Shown: piece by piece, positions 32,542 to 40,671 of the stretch
Numbering within the stretch: position 1 is the first letter of the stretch
Layout of the letters: each line of letters opens with the position of its first letter
Origin: Pseudomonas sp. GOM7
Lineage (GTDB): Bacteria > Pseudomonadota > Gammaproteobacteria > Pseudomonadales > Pseudomonadaceae
DNA: 64,000 nucleotides
NCBI RefSeq assembly: GCF_026723825.1
Contig: NZ_CP113519.1
Coordinates: 4,774,001 to 4,838,000 of the forward strand
Reading direction: 5' to 3'
Position numbers and translations under genes: made by a program
The notes under the pieces: model-generated
Told to the model about the DNA's origin: nothing
Databases searched by the model: none
What the model saw: the letters and a program-made list of their open reading frames with translations, nothing else

Positions 32542-33885
32542 TCAGTTGCCTGCGCGACGCAGCGCCTGTGGGGTGAAGTCGCGTGGCGTCAGCTTGGCGT
32601 TGAAGTCGTACATCGGCTCGTTGTTGTCCAGGCCATCGACGAAGTAGCGACCGCCCTTGAGGTCGTAGAGGGTTTCCAGCGTCGAGCCGAACATCGGCAC
32701 CTCGTAATAGCTGATCGGATGCGCCTCCTGCAGGCCGATCAGCGCGCCGCTGCTGTCGTACAGATCGACAGCGAGGATCTGCCAGCTATCCTCGTCCAGG
32801 TAGAAACGACGCTTGCCGTAAGGATGGCTGAACCCCTTGCGCAACGTCGCCTCGACCACCCAGACACGGTGCAGCTCGTAACGCAGCAGCTCGGGATTGA
32901 CGTGCTTGCTCTGCAGGATGTCGCCATAGGCAATGCCCTGCTGGTGCACCGCATAGCTGTTGTAGGGCATGAGCATTTCGCGCTTGCCCAGCAGTTGCCA
33001 TTCGTAGCGATCCGGCGCGCCGTTGTAGGCATCCACCTGGTCGGCAGTGGCCATGCCATTGGTGTCCGGTTGCAGGCTGTCATAGGCCAGCATCGGCAAG
33101 CGCCTGACACGGCGTTCGCCACGGTTGAAGCGCCAGGCCTTGCGGATGGCCAGAACCTGATCGAGGGTTTCCTGTACCACCAGGGCCGAGCCGGCCAACT
33201 TGGCCGGCGCCGCTACCCGGTACTTGTAATAGAACAGGGTGTTGTCCAGATCCTTGGGGGTGACGCCCTCGCGCCCATAGAGGAAGTAGACGTTGCGCTC
33301 CAGTTTGAGCAGGTTGTAGCTGCCGTTGGCCAGCACGGCCGCCTGGTTGGTAATCATGCTGATCTGCTCGCCACGGTAACGCATGATGTGGTTCCAGATC
33401 GCCTCCTGGCCATTCTGCGGCAGAGGGAAGGGAATCCCGGAGGCCACGCCCTGCACGCCATTGCCGCCGGAAATCAGCTCGGCATTCAGCGCATTGAAGC
33501 GGGTGGCGTCGTAAATGCGCTGCGGTGCGGCCGCGCTGCGCCGAGTGGGGAACACCCGCAGGTAGAAACCGGGGTTCTGCTGCAGCAGGCTGTGCATGCC
33601 AGGCGGCAGCAAAGCCTCGTATTGCGCCAGGTTCTGGCTGTCGACCCGGTACAGAGGTTTGTCACTGGCGAAGGGATCCGGGTGGTGCATACCCACCTGA
33701 TAACCGGCCGGCGGCGCGCTCACACCGCCGCTCCAGGCCGGGATGCTACCGGCCGCGTTGCCGGCCATTTCCCCACCCAGCGGCGTCAGGTCGCGGCCCA
33801 GACGCTCGGCCTGCGCCGCATCGACCTTGGCCTGAGCCTGTAGCGCCAAGGCGCTCAGCAACACAATGGAAACCGATCTCAACAC
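32542..33885 (-). CDS. DUF1329 domain-containing secreted protein
   Basis: A 447-aa protein with a signal peptide (RSVSIVLLSALALQAQA, then KVDAAQAERLGRDLTPLGG). The DUF1329 body contains IPAWSGGVSAPPAGYQVG, MRYRGEQISMITNQAAVL and RRFYLDEDSWQILAVDLYD. Related proteins are outer-membrane-associated and have a LolA/LolB-like fold; function is not established. The start is GTG at 33885, with GAGGAGAGCATT in front; the frame is open to 33936 but without an RBS or signal. Confidence 0.85.
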   Translation of the reverse strand: MLRSVSIVLLSALALQAQAKVDAAQAERLGRDLTPLGGEMAGNAAGSIPAWSGGVSAPPAGYQVGMHHPDPFASDKPLYRVDSQNLAQYEALLPPGMHSLLQQNPGFYLRVFPTRRSAAAPQRIYDATRFNALNAELISGGNGVQGVASGIPFPLPQNGQEAIWNHIMRYRGEQISMITNQAAVLANGSYNLLKLERNVYFLYGREGVTPKDLDNTLFYYKYRVAAPAKLAGSALVVQETLDQVLAIRKAWRFNRGERRVRRLPMLAYDSLQPDTNGMATADQVDAYNGAPDRYEWQLLGKREMLMPYNSYAVHQQGIAYGDILQSKHVNPELLRYELHRVWVVEATLRKGFSHPYGKRRFYLDEDSWQILAVDLYDSSGALIGLQEAHPISYYEVPMFGSTLETLYDLKGGRYFVDGLDNNEPMYDFNAKLTPRDFTPQALRRAGN

Positions 33886-34049
33886 AATGCTCTCCTCGCT
33901 GCGCCGAAAATCATCGCGCGGCTGTCGTATGACCACCCTTGAGGGTGGGCTTTATTGTTGTGTGCGGTGAGGAGCCGTCCTGGCTGTCGGGTGGGCCCGA
34001 TCTGATGGTGCATCCTGCCGGTTCTGCTACTGATGGAGACGGGCAGTCG

Positions 34050-34766
34050 TCATGCCTGGCGCTGGAACTTGAGATCCCAGACACCGTGACCAAGGCGCTC
34101 GCCACGACGCTCGAACTTGGTCACCGGGCGCTCCTCGGGGCGCGGCACATAGGTGCCGTCGGCGGCCAGGTTGCGGTAGCCCGGTGCGGCGTTCATCACC
34201 TCGAGCATGTGCTCGGCGTAGTTTTCCCAGTCGGTGGCCATGTGCAGCACGCCACCGATCTTCAGCTTGCTGCGCACCAGCTCGGCGAAGGCCGGCTGGA
34301 CGATACGGCGCTTGTGGTGACGCGCCTTGTGCCAGGGATCGGGGAAGAACAGCAGCACGCGATCGAGGCTGGCATCGGCCACGCAGTCGCGCAGCACTTC
34401 CAGGGCATCGCAGCTATAGACGCGCACGTTGCTCAGGTTCTGCGCCATCACACCGTTGAGCAACGCGCCCACGCCGGGCTTGTGCACCTCGACGCCGATG
34501 AAGTCCTGCTCCGGCGCGGCGGCGGCCATCTCCAGGGTGGAATGGCCCATGCCGAAGCCGATCTCGAAGGTGCGCGGCGCGCTACGGCCGAACACCTGAT
34601 CGAAGTCACGCAGGCCCTCTTCCAGTTCCAGGCCGAACAGCGGCCAGCCTTTGTCGAGGCCGCGCTGCTGGCCCTCGGTCATGCGCCCGGCACGCATCAC
34701 GAAGCTCTTGATGGTACGGCGCTGGCGACCGTCTTCGGTCAGTTCGGGCTGTTGGGTATCGGTCAT
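34050..34766 (-). CDS. trmB: tRNA (guanine-N7-)-methyltransferase TrmB
   Basis: Makes m7G46 in tRNA using SAM; 238 aa from the ATG at 34766. Family motifs: FEIGFGMGHSTLEMAAA (SAM loop), FIGVEVHKPGVGALL, and VLLFFPDPWHKARHHKRRIV, which contains the PDPWxKxRHxKRR signature. An upstream ATG at 34796 would add ten residues; neither has a strong RBS. It lies 68 bp after thiG and is probably co-transcribed with thiS-thiG. Confidence 0.95.
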   Translation of the reverse strand: MTDTQQPELTEDGRQRRTIKSFVMRAGRMTEGQQRGLDKGWPLFGLELEEGLRDFDQVFGRSAPRTFEIGFGMGHSTLEMAAAAPEQDFIGVEVHKPGVGALLNGVMAQNLSNVRVYSCDALEVLRDCVADASLDRVLLFFPDPWHKARHHKRRIVQPAFAELVRSKLKIGGVLHMATDWENYAEHMLEVMNAAPGYRNLAADGTYVPRPEERPVTKFERRGERLGHGVWDLKFQRQA

Positions 34767-34834
34767 GCTGGGCTCTTGTAGAGTGCTTTGCGACATGACG
34801 GGCCGGCGAAGCGGCCCGTAGCAAATCGTCATTC

Positions 34835-35629
34835 TTACTTGATCAGGCCATCCAAGGGGGAGGAGGCACTGGCATAAAGTTTCTTCGGCATCCGCCCGGC
34901 CAGGTAGGCCAGGCGACCGGCCTCCACTGCATGCTTCATGGCACGGGCCATCAGGATCGGGTCCTGGGCATGGGCGATGGCGCTGTTGAGCAGCACCGCT
35001 TCGCAGCCCAGCTCCATGGCGATGGTGGCATCGGAGGCGGTGCCCACGCCGGCATCCACCAGCACCGGCACCTTGGCCTCTTCGAGGATGATGCGCAGGT
35101 TGTAGGGGTTGCAGATGCCCAGGCCCGAGCCGATCAGGCCGGCCAGCGGCATTACCGCGATGCAGCCGATCTCGGCCAGTTGGCGGGCGATGATCGGGTC
35201 GTCGCTGGTGTACACCATCACGTCGAAACCGTCCTTGACCAGAATCTCGGCGGCCTTGATGGTCTCGATGACGTTGGGGAACAGGGTCTTCTGGTCGGCC
35301 AGCACTTCCAGCTTGACCAGCTTGTGACCGTCGAGCAGCTCACGGGCCAGGCGGCAGGTGCGCACGGCCTCGACCGCGTCGTAGCAGCCGGCGGTGTTGG
35401 GCAGGATGGTGTACTGCTCGGGGCTGATCACGTCGAGCAGGTTCGGCTCGCCAGGGTTCTGGCCAATATTGGTACGGCGCACGGCCACTGTGACGATCTC
35501 AGCGCCGGAGGCGGCGATGGCATCACGGGTTTCGTCCATATCCTTGTACTTGCCGGTGCCCACCAGCAGGCGCGACTGATAGGTACGGCCAGCCAGGGTA
35601 AAGGGCTTGTCGTTGCGAACTGGGCTCAT
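34835..35629 (-). CDS. thiG: Thiazole synthase ThiG
   Basis: Forms the thiazole phosphate of thiamine from deoxyxylulose-5-phosphate, dehydroglycine and ThiS thiocarboxylate. It is a 264-aa TIM-barrel protein. Signatures: LAGRTYQSRLLVGTGKYKD, VAVRRTNIGQNPGEPNLLD, the Schiff-base Lys region LVKLEVLADQKTLFPN, and PVLVDAGVGTASDATIAMEL. It lies 18 bp after thiS. Confidence 0.96.
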   Translation of the reverse strand: MSPVRNDKPFTLAGRTYQSRLLVGTGKYKDMDETRDAIAASGAEIVTVAVRRTNIGQNPGEPNLLDVISPEQYTILPNTAGCYDAVEAVRTCRLARELLDGHKLVKLEVLADQKTLFPNVIETIKAAEILVKDGFDVMVYTSDDPIIARQLAEIGCIAVMPLAGLIGSGLGICNPYNLRIILEEAKVPVLVDAGVGTASDATIAMELGCEAVLLNSAIAHAQDPILMARAMKHAVEAGRLAYLAGRMPKKLYASASSPLDGLIK

Positions 35630-35647
35630 GGAAAACTCCTCGTGAGG

Positions 35648-35848
35648 TCAACCGCCGCCGATGGCATGCACCACTTCCACCTGATCGCCTTCGGCGAGCA
35701 GGGTGCTGGCATGCTGGCTGCGTGGAACGATGTCCAGATTGAGCTCCACCGCCACCCGACGCCCGACCAGATCGAGACGCTCCAGCAGGTCGGCGACGCT
35801 CTGGTTGTCGGGCAGCTCGAAGGCTTCACCATTCAAGCGAATATGCAT
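35648..35848 (-). CDS. thiS: Sulfur carrier protein ThiS
   Basis: A 66-aa ubiquitin-like sulfur carrier ending in the essential Gly-Gly (EVVHAIGGG). The N-terminal beta strand MHIRLNGEAFELPDNQSVAD is typical. It donates sulfur to ThiG, encoded immediately downstream. ThiI, which can supply that sulfur in enteric bacteria, is also in this window. Confidence 0.95.
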   Translation of the reverse strand: MHIRLNGEAFELPDNQSVADLLERLDLVGRRVAVELNLDIVPRSQHASTLLAEGDQVEVVHAIGGG

Positions 35849-35949
35849 GGCGGCTGGCTCACAACTGTGGAGAGGGGCGGCATTCTAGCCCGAGAGCGGG
35901 CCACGACCAAGGTCAAAAGACGTCAACGGTCACCGGGCACGAGGCCCGC

Positions 35950-36321
35950 TCACACCAGCCTCCAGGCAGCCAGCCCCAGGCACAGCCAGCCGACGAGAAA
36001 GGCCACGCCACCGAAGGGGGTGATGATGCCCAGCTTGCCGATGCCGCTGAGCGTCAACAGGTAGAGACTGCCGGAAAACAGCAAGATCCCGAAGGTGAAG
36101 GCGCCGCCGGCCAGGTTGACCAGGCGTCCAGGAGCATGCAATGCCAACAGGCCGATGCCGAACAGCGCCAGGGCGTGGATCAGTTGGTAATGGGTGCCGG
36201 TCTGGAAGACCACCAGGTAATCGGAGCTCAGCCGATTCTTCAGGCCATGGGCGGCAAAGGCCCCGAGGGCGACGCCGGTAAAGCCGGCGAAGGCGGACAA
36301 CAGCAGCCAGAGACGAGCCAT
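35950..36321 (-). CDS. DUF423 family membrane protein
   Basis: A 123-aa inner-membrane protein with four predicted helices and the DUF423 pattern AFAGFTGVALGAFAAHGLK ... FQTGTHYQLIHALALFGIG ... LLFSGSLYLLTLSG. Function is unknown. The ATG at 36321 is preferred, since GGAGGTTGC precedes it; the ATG at 36333 lacks an RBS. Confidence 0.9.
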   Translation of the reverse strand: MARLWLLLSAFAGFTGVALGAFAAHGLKNRLSSDYLVVFQTGTHYQLIHALALFGIGLLALHAPGRLVNLAGGAFTFGILLFSGSLYLLTLSGIGKLGIITPFGGVAFLVGWLCLGLAAWRLV

Positions 36322-36490
36322 GCAACCTCCCATGAATGAAATGAACGGCTATGCCGTGCAGTGTAACCCCTTGCCGCGTCAGAAAAAGTAAGCTGCGTTG
36401 TCACACCGCACCCTGATACGCGCCTCAGGCCATGAAGAAATTCGCGTGTAGCGTCCACGGCTGGGCTAACCATCTGGTTTAATAGCCGCC

Positions 36491-37219
36491 ATGCTTCGTT
36501 CCCTGACCCGCCGCCTACTCAAACTGCTGCTCTGGCTGATGCTCGCCAGCGCATTACTGGTGCTCGTGCTGCGCTGGGTGCCGCCGCCCGGCACGGCGCT
36601 GATGGTCGAGCGCAAGCTCGAAGCCTGGGGCAACGGCCAGAGCCTGGAGCTGAAACGCCAGTGGCGCCCCTGGAAGGAGCTGCCGGACGATCTGAAGATG
36701 GCGGTGATCGCCGGCGAAGACCAGAAGTTCGCCGAACACTGGGGCTTCGACCTTGGCGCCATCCAGGCGGCATTAGTGCACAATCAGAGCGGCGGCTCGC
36801 TGCGTGGCGCCAGCACCCTCAGCCAGCAGGTGGCGAAGAATCTGTTCCTCTGGTCTGGCCGCAGTTGGCTGCGCAAGGGCCTGGAAGCCTGGTTCACCGC
36901 GCTGATCGAGCTGCTTTGGTCGAAGGAGCGCATCCTCGAGGTCTACCTCAACAGCGTCGAGTGGGGCGATGGCATCTTCGGCGCTGAGGCTGCCGCGCGC
37001 CACCACTTCGGTGTCGGCGCGCCCTATCTCAATCGTCAGCAGGCCAGCCAACTGGCGGCAGTGCTGCCCAACCCGCTGCGCTGGAGCGCCGGTCGCCCGG
37101 ATGGCTATATCGCCCGTCGTGCGGCCTGGATTCGCCAGCAGATGCGACAACTGGGCGGTAGCCACTACCTCGATCAGCTCGAGCCGGTCAGGCCGAGTTG
37201 GTGGCCGCAATGGCTATAG
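36491..37219 (+). CDS. mtgA: Monofunctional biosynthetic peptidoglycan transglycosylase MtgA
   Basis: A 242-aa inner-membrane glycosyltransferase (GT51) that polymerises lipid II. The N-terminal anchor (LLLWLMLASALLVLVLRWV) is followed by the catalytic-Glu motif AGEDQKFAEHWGFDLGA, then RGASTLSQQVAKNLFLW, and KERILEVYLNSVEWGDGIFG with the second Glu. All GT51 motifs are complete and no transpeptidase domain is present. Confidence 0.96.
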   Translation: MLRSLTRRLLKLLLWLMLASALLVLVLRWVPPPGTALMVERKLEAWGNGQSLELKRQWRPWKELPDDLKMAVIAGEDQKFAEHWGFDLGAIQAALVHNQSGGSLRGASTLSQQVAKNLFLWSGRSWLRKGLEAWFTALIELLWSKERILEVYLNSVEWGDGIFGAEAAARHHFGVGAPYLNRQQASQLAAVLPNPLRWSAGRPDGYIARRAAWIRQQMRQLGGSHYLDQLEPVRPSWWPQWL

Positions 37220-37244
37220 CGCCCGCCGGTGAAGCGCTTTAGTC

Positions 37245-37300
37245 GGTGCGCGCGGCGCACCCTACGGATCGCCACCGATGTAGGGTGCGCTGTGCGCACC
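37245..37300. repeat. REP-type palindrome, GGTGCGC class
   Basis: GGTGCGCGCGGCGCACCCTAC (37245-37265) and GTAGGGTGCGCTGTGCGCACC (37280-37300) form an inverted repeat. A second copy of the same class lies at 49679-49737. It sits between the ends of convergent mtgA and the next gene. Confidence 0.75.
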
Positions 37301-37318
37301 AAAAAACCACACAGCGAC

Positions 37319-37930
37319 CTATGGGCGTGGAGCGAATACCCGTTTAGGCACGGCATGCAACAGCGCGACATCATCGCCTCGCAGATGCACGGTCAGCCCC
37401 CATTGCGGATAGACCCAGGCCTGCCCCTCGGCCAGCTCCAGGGTCAGGCGCGGTTGCCCCAGGCTGGCTGCCAGGCGTTCGCTGGGCAGGGAGGGCGGTG
37501 CGCCGAGATTGACTTCGGCAATGGCAAAATCCGCCATCTGCCCGAGCAGTGCTTCACTCAGTTCAACCTCGGCATCGCCGGCTTGCAGCCCCTGCGCGGC
37601 CATCAGGCTGTCACGCTGCTTGCCACTCAAGGCCACCTCGGCCTGCAGCGACCAGTCGCCCTCCTCGTCTTGAAGCTGGGCGCGATAGAGCAGGCGCGCG
37701 CCATCCAGGCGCGGCTGCAGCCACAGCTCACCAGGCGCCAGCGCTTGCACGTCGCGTAACGCCAGCTCGTCATCCGCCAGAGGTTGCAGCAGGGCATCGC
37801 GCCATTGTTGCAGACTGGCCAGCGGGTGCACCTCGCCACTGCGCATCAACCAGGCACCCCAGGCGAAGAACGCCACGGCTACGACGATGAACAGGAGCCA
37901 GTGCTGCGCTTTCAGAGGCGGCTTGTTCAC
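37319..37930 (-). CDS. Membrane-anchored protein of unknown function
   Basis: A 203-aa protein with one N-terminal transmembrane segment (WLLFIVVAVAFFAWGAWLM) and a hydrophilic, Leu/Gln-rich periplasmic part. There are no motifs I recognise. It matches in position the conserved hypothetical gene between mtgA and rpoH in Pseudomonas. The GTG at 37930 (TCTGGAGAAATAGC before it) is chosen because the in-frame ATG at 37960 falls inside the rpoH terminator stem. Confidence 0.75.
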   Translation of the reverse strand: MNKPPLKAQHWLLFIVVAVAFFAWGAWLMRSGEVHPLASLQQWRDALLQPLADDELALRDVQALAPGELWLQPRLDGARLLYRAQLQDEEGDWSLQAEVALSGKQRDSLMAAQGLQAGDAEVELSEALLGQMADFAIAEVNLGAPPSLPSERLAASLGQPRLTLELAEGQAWVYPQWGLTVHLRGDDVALLHAVPKRVFAPRP

Positions 37931-37946
37931 GCTATTTCTCCAGACA

Positions 37947-37974
37947 GAAAAAAGCCGCACCTGGGTGCGGCTTT
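37947..37974 (-). terminator. Rho-independent terminator of rpoH
   Basis: On the minus strand AAAGCCGCAC-CCAG-GTGCGGCTTT is a 10-bp perfect stem, followed by TTTC. It starts 16 bp after the rpoH stop and separates rpoH from the downstream hypothetical gene. Confidence 0.88.
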
Positions 37975-37989
37975 TCGGGTAAAGCGGGC

Positions 37990-38844
37990 TCAGGCGGCGA
38001 TACAGCCCTTGAGCTTGTTCATGGCGTTCTTCTCTAGCTGACGGATACGCTCGGCCGAGACGTTGTATTTGGCGGCCAGGTCGTGCAGTGTCGCCTTCTC
38101 TTCGGCCAGCCAGCGCTGGTAAAGAATGTCGCGGCTGCGCTCGTCCAGGCTTTCCAGCGCCTCGTGCAGGTTGCTGCTGGAGCTGTCGCTCCAGTCGGCG
38201 TCCTCAAGCTGACGGGCCGGGTCGTAGCGGTGGTCTTCCAGATACTGCGCGGGCGACTGGAAGGCGCTGTCGTCATCGGCATCGTTGGCCGGGTCGAAGG
38301 CCATGTCCTGGCCGGTCAAGCGGCTTTCCATCTCGCGTACTTCATGCGGCTCGACGCCCAGGCTCTCGGCCACGGCCTCGACCTCGTCGTTGTTCAGCCA
38401 GGCCAGACGCTTCTTCTGGCTGCGCAGGTTGAAGAACAGCTTGCGCTGGGCCTTGGTGGTGGCCACCTTGACGATGCGCCAGTTCTTCAGGATGAACTCG
38501 TGGATTTCCGCGCGGATCCAGTGCACGGCAAAGGACACCAGGCGTACGCCCATTTCCGGGTTGAAACGCTTGACCGCCTTCATCAGGCCGACGTTGCCCT
38601 CCTGGATCAGGTCGGCCTGAGCCAGACCATAACCGGAGTAGCTGCGGGCGATGTGCACCACGAAACGCAGGTGGGCCAGCACCATCTGCCGGGCGGCCTC
38701 GAGATCCTGCTTGTAATAGAGACTCTCGGCCAACTCACGCTCCTGCTCGGGCGTCAGCAGCGGAATGCTGTTGACCGCATGCACGTAAGCCTCCAGGTTG
38801 GCGCCTGGAACCAGAGCATGAACAGGTTGCAAGGAAGTGGACAT
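37990..38844 (-). CDS. rpoH: RNA polymerase sigma-32 factor RpoH (heat shock)
   Basis: A 284-aa sigma factor, the same length as P. aeruginosa RpoH. Region 2 includes VLAHLRFVVHIARSYSGYG and DLIQEGNVGLMKAVKRFNP. The diagnostic RpoH box is QRKLFFNLR, and the C-terminal region 4 HTH is LHDLAAKYNVSAERIRQLEK. The ATG at 38844 follows GGAGGATTCCA. The frame is open to 38862, but the RBS decides the start. Confidence 0.97.
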   Translation of the reverse strand: MSTSLQPVHALVPGANLEAYVHAVNSIPLLTPEQERELAESLYYKQDLEAARQMVLAHLRFVVHIARSYSGYGLAQADLIQEGNVGLMKAVKRFNPEMGVRLVSFAVHWIRAEIHEFILKNWRIVKVATTKAQRKLFFNLRSQKKRLAWLNNDEVEAVAESLGVEPHEVREMESRLTGQDMAFDPANDADDDSAFQSPAQYLEDHRYDPARQLEDADWSDSSSSNLHEALESLDERSRDILYQRWLAEEKATLHDLAAKYNVSAERIRQLEKNAMNKLKGCIAA

Positions 38845-38986
38845 TGGAATCCTCCGATTCACGAACTCGTGCAGTGTAGCACTGCGCTATCTGATGCAGA
38901 GCCTGTGGATAAGTTCCTGTTCAGATAGTCAATATCAACCAAAACAATGACTTGTCAGCTTGCGTTCAGCCTTGCCGGCAGGCGCC

Positions 38987-40003
38987 TCAACGCGGCGCCA
39001 GCTCGTTCAGGTGTCGAGCAACCGCCAGCCAGGCGCCAATATAGCCCAACAGCACGGCGCCGAGCAGCAGGGAAAAACCATCGGAAGAAGGTACGCCACC
39101 CAGGGCGAAATCGCTACCGTAAAGACCAGACAAACGTACTACAGCATCGTTCAGCCAATCCAGCCCGAAGGCCAGCAGCAGCCAGGCGAACAGTCCGGCA
39201 CCGAGGCCATACAGCGCGCCCATGTAGAGGAAGGGTCGGCGCACGTAGCCATCGGTGCCGCCCACCAGCTTGATCACCTCGATTTCGGCGCGGCGGTTCT
39301 CGATGTGCAGGCGGATGGTGTTGCCGATCACCAGCAGCAGGGCCAGCACCAGCAGCACGCTGAGACCGAAAACGAAGCGATCGCCCAGTTTGAGGATGGC
39401 GGTCAGGCGCTCGACCCAGACCAGATCGAGCTGTGCCTGCTCAACCTTGGGCAGTTCCGCCAGACGCTGGCGCAGGGCTTCGAGCTTGGCCTTGTCCACT
39501 TCCTTGGGCGTTACCAGCACCACGCCGGGCAGCGGGTTTTCCGGCAGCTCCTTGAGCGCCTGGCCCAGGCCGGAGAGCTGCTGAAACTCTTCCAGCGCCT
39601 GCTCGCGGCTGATCCACTCGGCATCGGCAACATCGTCCATCGCGGCGATCTGCTCGCGCAGCGCCTGGCCTTCGCGCTCGCTCGCGGACATGTCGAGGAA
39701 CAGGGAAATCTGCGCGGCGCGCTGCCAGGAGCCGCCGAGTTTCTCGACGTTGTCCAGCAGCAGCGACAGGCCCATGGGCAGGCTCAGCGCCACGGCCATC
39801 ACCCAGCAGGTGAAGAAGCTGCCGATGGGCTGGCGCGCCAGGCGGCGCAGGCTGTCCACCAGGCTGGCGCGGTGGCTTTCCAGCCAGGCGTTGAGCAGGG
39901 TACGAAAATCCGGCTCGTCTGCCGGGCCATCCACCACCTTGTTGCGCGGCGCGGCGCCGACCCGTTCGGCCGGCTGCGGCTTGGGCATCTTCGACGCGCT
40001 CAT
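38987..40003 (-). CDS. ftsX: Cell division protein FtsX
   Basis: A 338-aa permease-like subunit of the FtsEX complex, which couples ATP hydrolysis to peptidoglycan hydrolase activation at the septum. The cytoplasmic N-terminus is followed by four predicted membrane helices (near residues 65-85, 205-230, 255-280 and 305-325) with a periplasmic loop after the first. Visible segments include FTCWVMAVALSLPMGLSLLL and VFGLSVLLVLALLLVIGNTI. It starts 1 bp inside the ftsE stop. Confidence 0.95.
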   Translation of the reverse strand: MSASKMPKPQPAERVGAAPRNKVVDGPADEPDFRTLLNAWLESHRASLVDSLRRLARQPIGSFFTCWVMAVALSLPMGLSLLLDNVEKLGGSWQRAAQISLFLDMSASEREGQALREQIAAMDDVADAEWISREQALEEFQQLSGLGQALKELPENPLPGVVLVTPKEVDKAKLEALRQRLAELPKVEQAQLDLVWVERLTAILKLGDRFVFGLSVLLVLALLLVIGNTIRLHIENRRAEIEVIKLVGGTDGYVRRPFLYMGALYGLGAGLFAWLLLAFGLDWLNDAVVRLSGLYGSDFALGGVPSSDGFSLLLGAVLLGYIGAWLAVARHLNELAPR

Positions 40004-40671
40004 CAGGCCGCCTCCCCGTCACCGATCAGGCGACCGCGTTGCAGGGTGAGCATGCGCTGGCGCATGCGCGCGATCAGCGCCAGGTCGTGGCTGGCGATCA
40101 GCACCGTGGTGCCCAGTTGGTTGATGTCCTCGAACACGCCCATGATCTCGGCAGCCAGGCGCGGGTCGAGGTTGCCGGTGGGCTCGTCCGCCAGCAGCAG
40201 AGCCGGACGATGGACGATGGCGCGGGCGATGCCGACGCGCTGTTGCTGGCCGGTGGACAGGTCACCGGGTGCCTGCTCGGCCTTGTCGCTGAGGCTGACC
40301 CGCTCCAGCGCGGCGCCGACCCGCTTGGCGATTTCAGGCTTGGACAGGCCGAGAATCTGCAGCGGCAGGGCAACGTTGTCATAGACCGTGCGATCGAACA
40401 GCAACTGGTGATTCTGGAACACCACGCCGATCTGCCGGCGCAGGAAGGGAATCTGCGCGTTGGTGATGGTGGACAGATCCTGCCCGGCCAGCAGCAACTT
40501 GCCGCTGGTGGGCCGCTCCATCGCCAGCAGCAGGCGCAACAGGGTGCTCTTGCCAGCGCCGGAGTGGCCGGTGACGAAGAGGAACTCGCCGGGGCGAACG
40601 CGGAAGGTCAGTTCGTGCAGCCCGACATGGCCATTGGGGTAACGCTTGGCGACCTGCTCGAATCGGATCAT
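40003..40671 (-). CDS. ftsE: Cell division ATP-binding protein FtsE
   Basis: A 222-aa ABC ATPase. Walker A is FVTGHSGAGKSTLLRLLL, the signature motif is LSTGQQQRVGIARAI and Walker B is LLLADEPTGNLDPRLA. It works with FtsX in divisome control. The start overlaps the ftsY stop by 4 bp and the stop overlaps ftsX, so the three genes form one operon, ftsY-ftsE-ftsX. Confidence 0.97.
   Translation of the reverse strand: MIRFEQVAKRYPNGHVGLHELTFRVRPGEFLFVTGHSGAGKSTLLRLLLAMERPTSGKLLLAGQDLSTITNAQIPFLRRQIGVVFQNHQLLFDRTVYDNVALPLQILGLSKPEIAKRVGAALERVSLSDKAEQAPGDLSTGQQQRVGIARAIVHRPALLLADEPTGNLDPRLAAEIMGVFEDINQLGTTVLIASHDLALIARMRQRMLTLQRGRLIGDGEAA

Noticed and set aside
33933..33948. CCACCC-TTGA-GGGTGG hairpin between DUF1329 and trmB
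   Set aside because: Stem of 6 bp; the T-rich side faces the plus strand, where no gene ends, so terminator function is not supported.
38871..38885. GCAGTGTAGCACTGC inverted repeat upstream of rpoH
   Set aside because: Short 6-bp arms and no known operator match; too weak to call a regulatory site.
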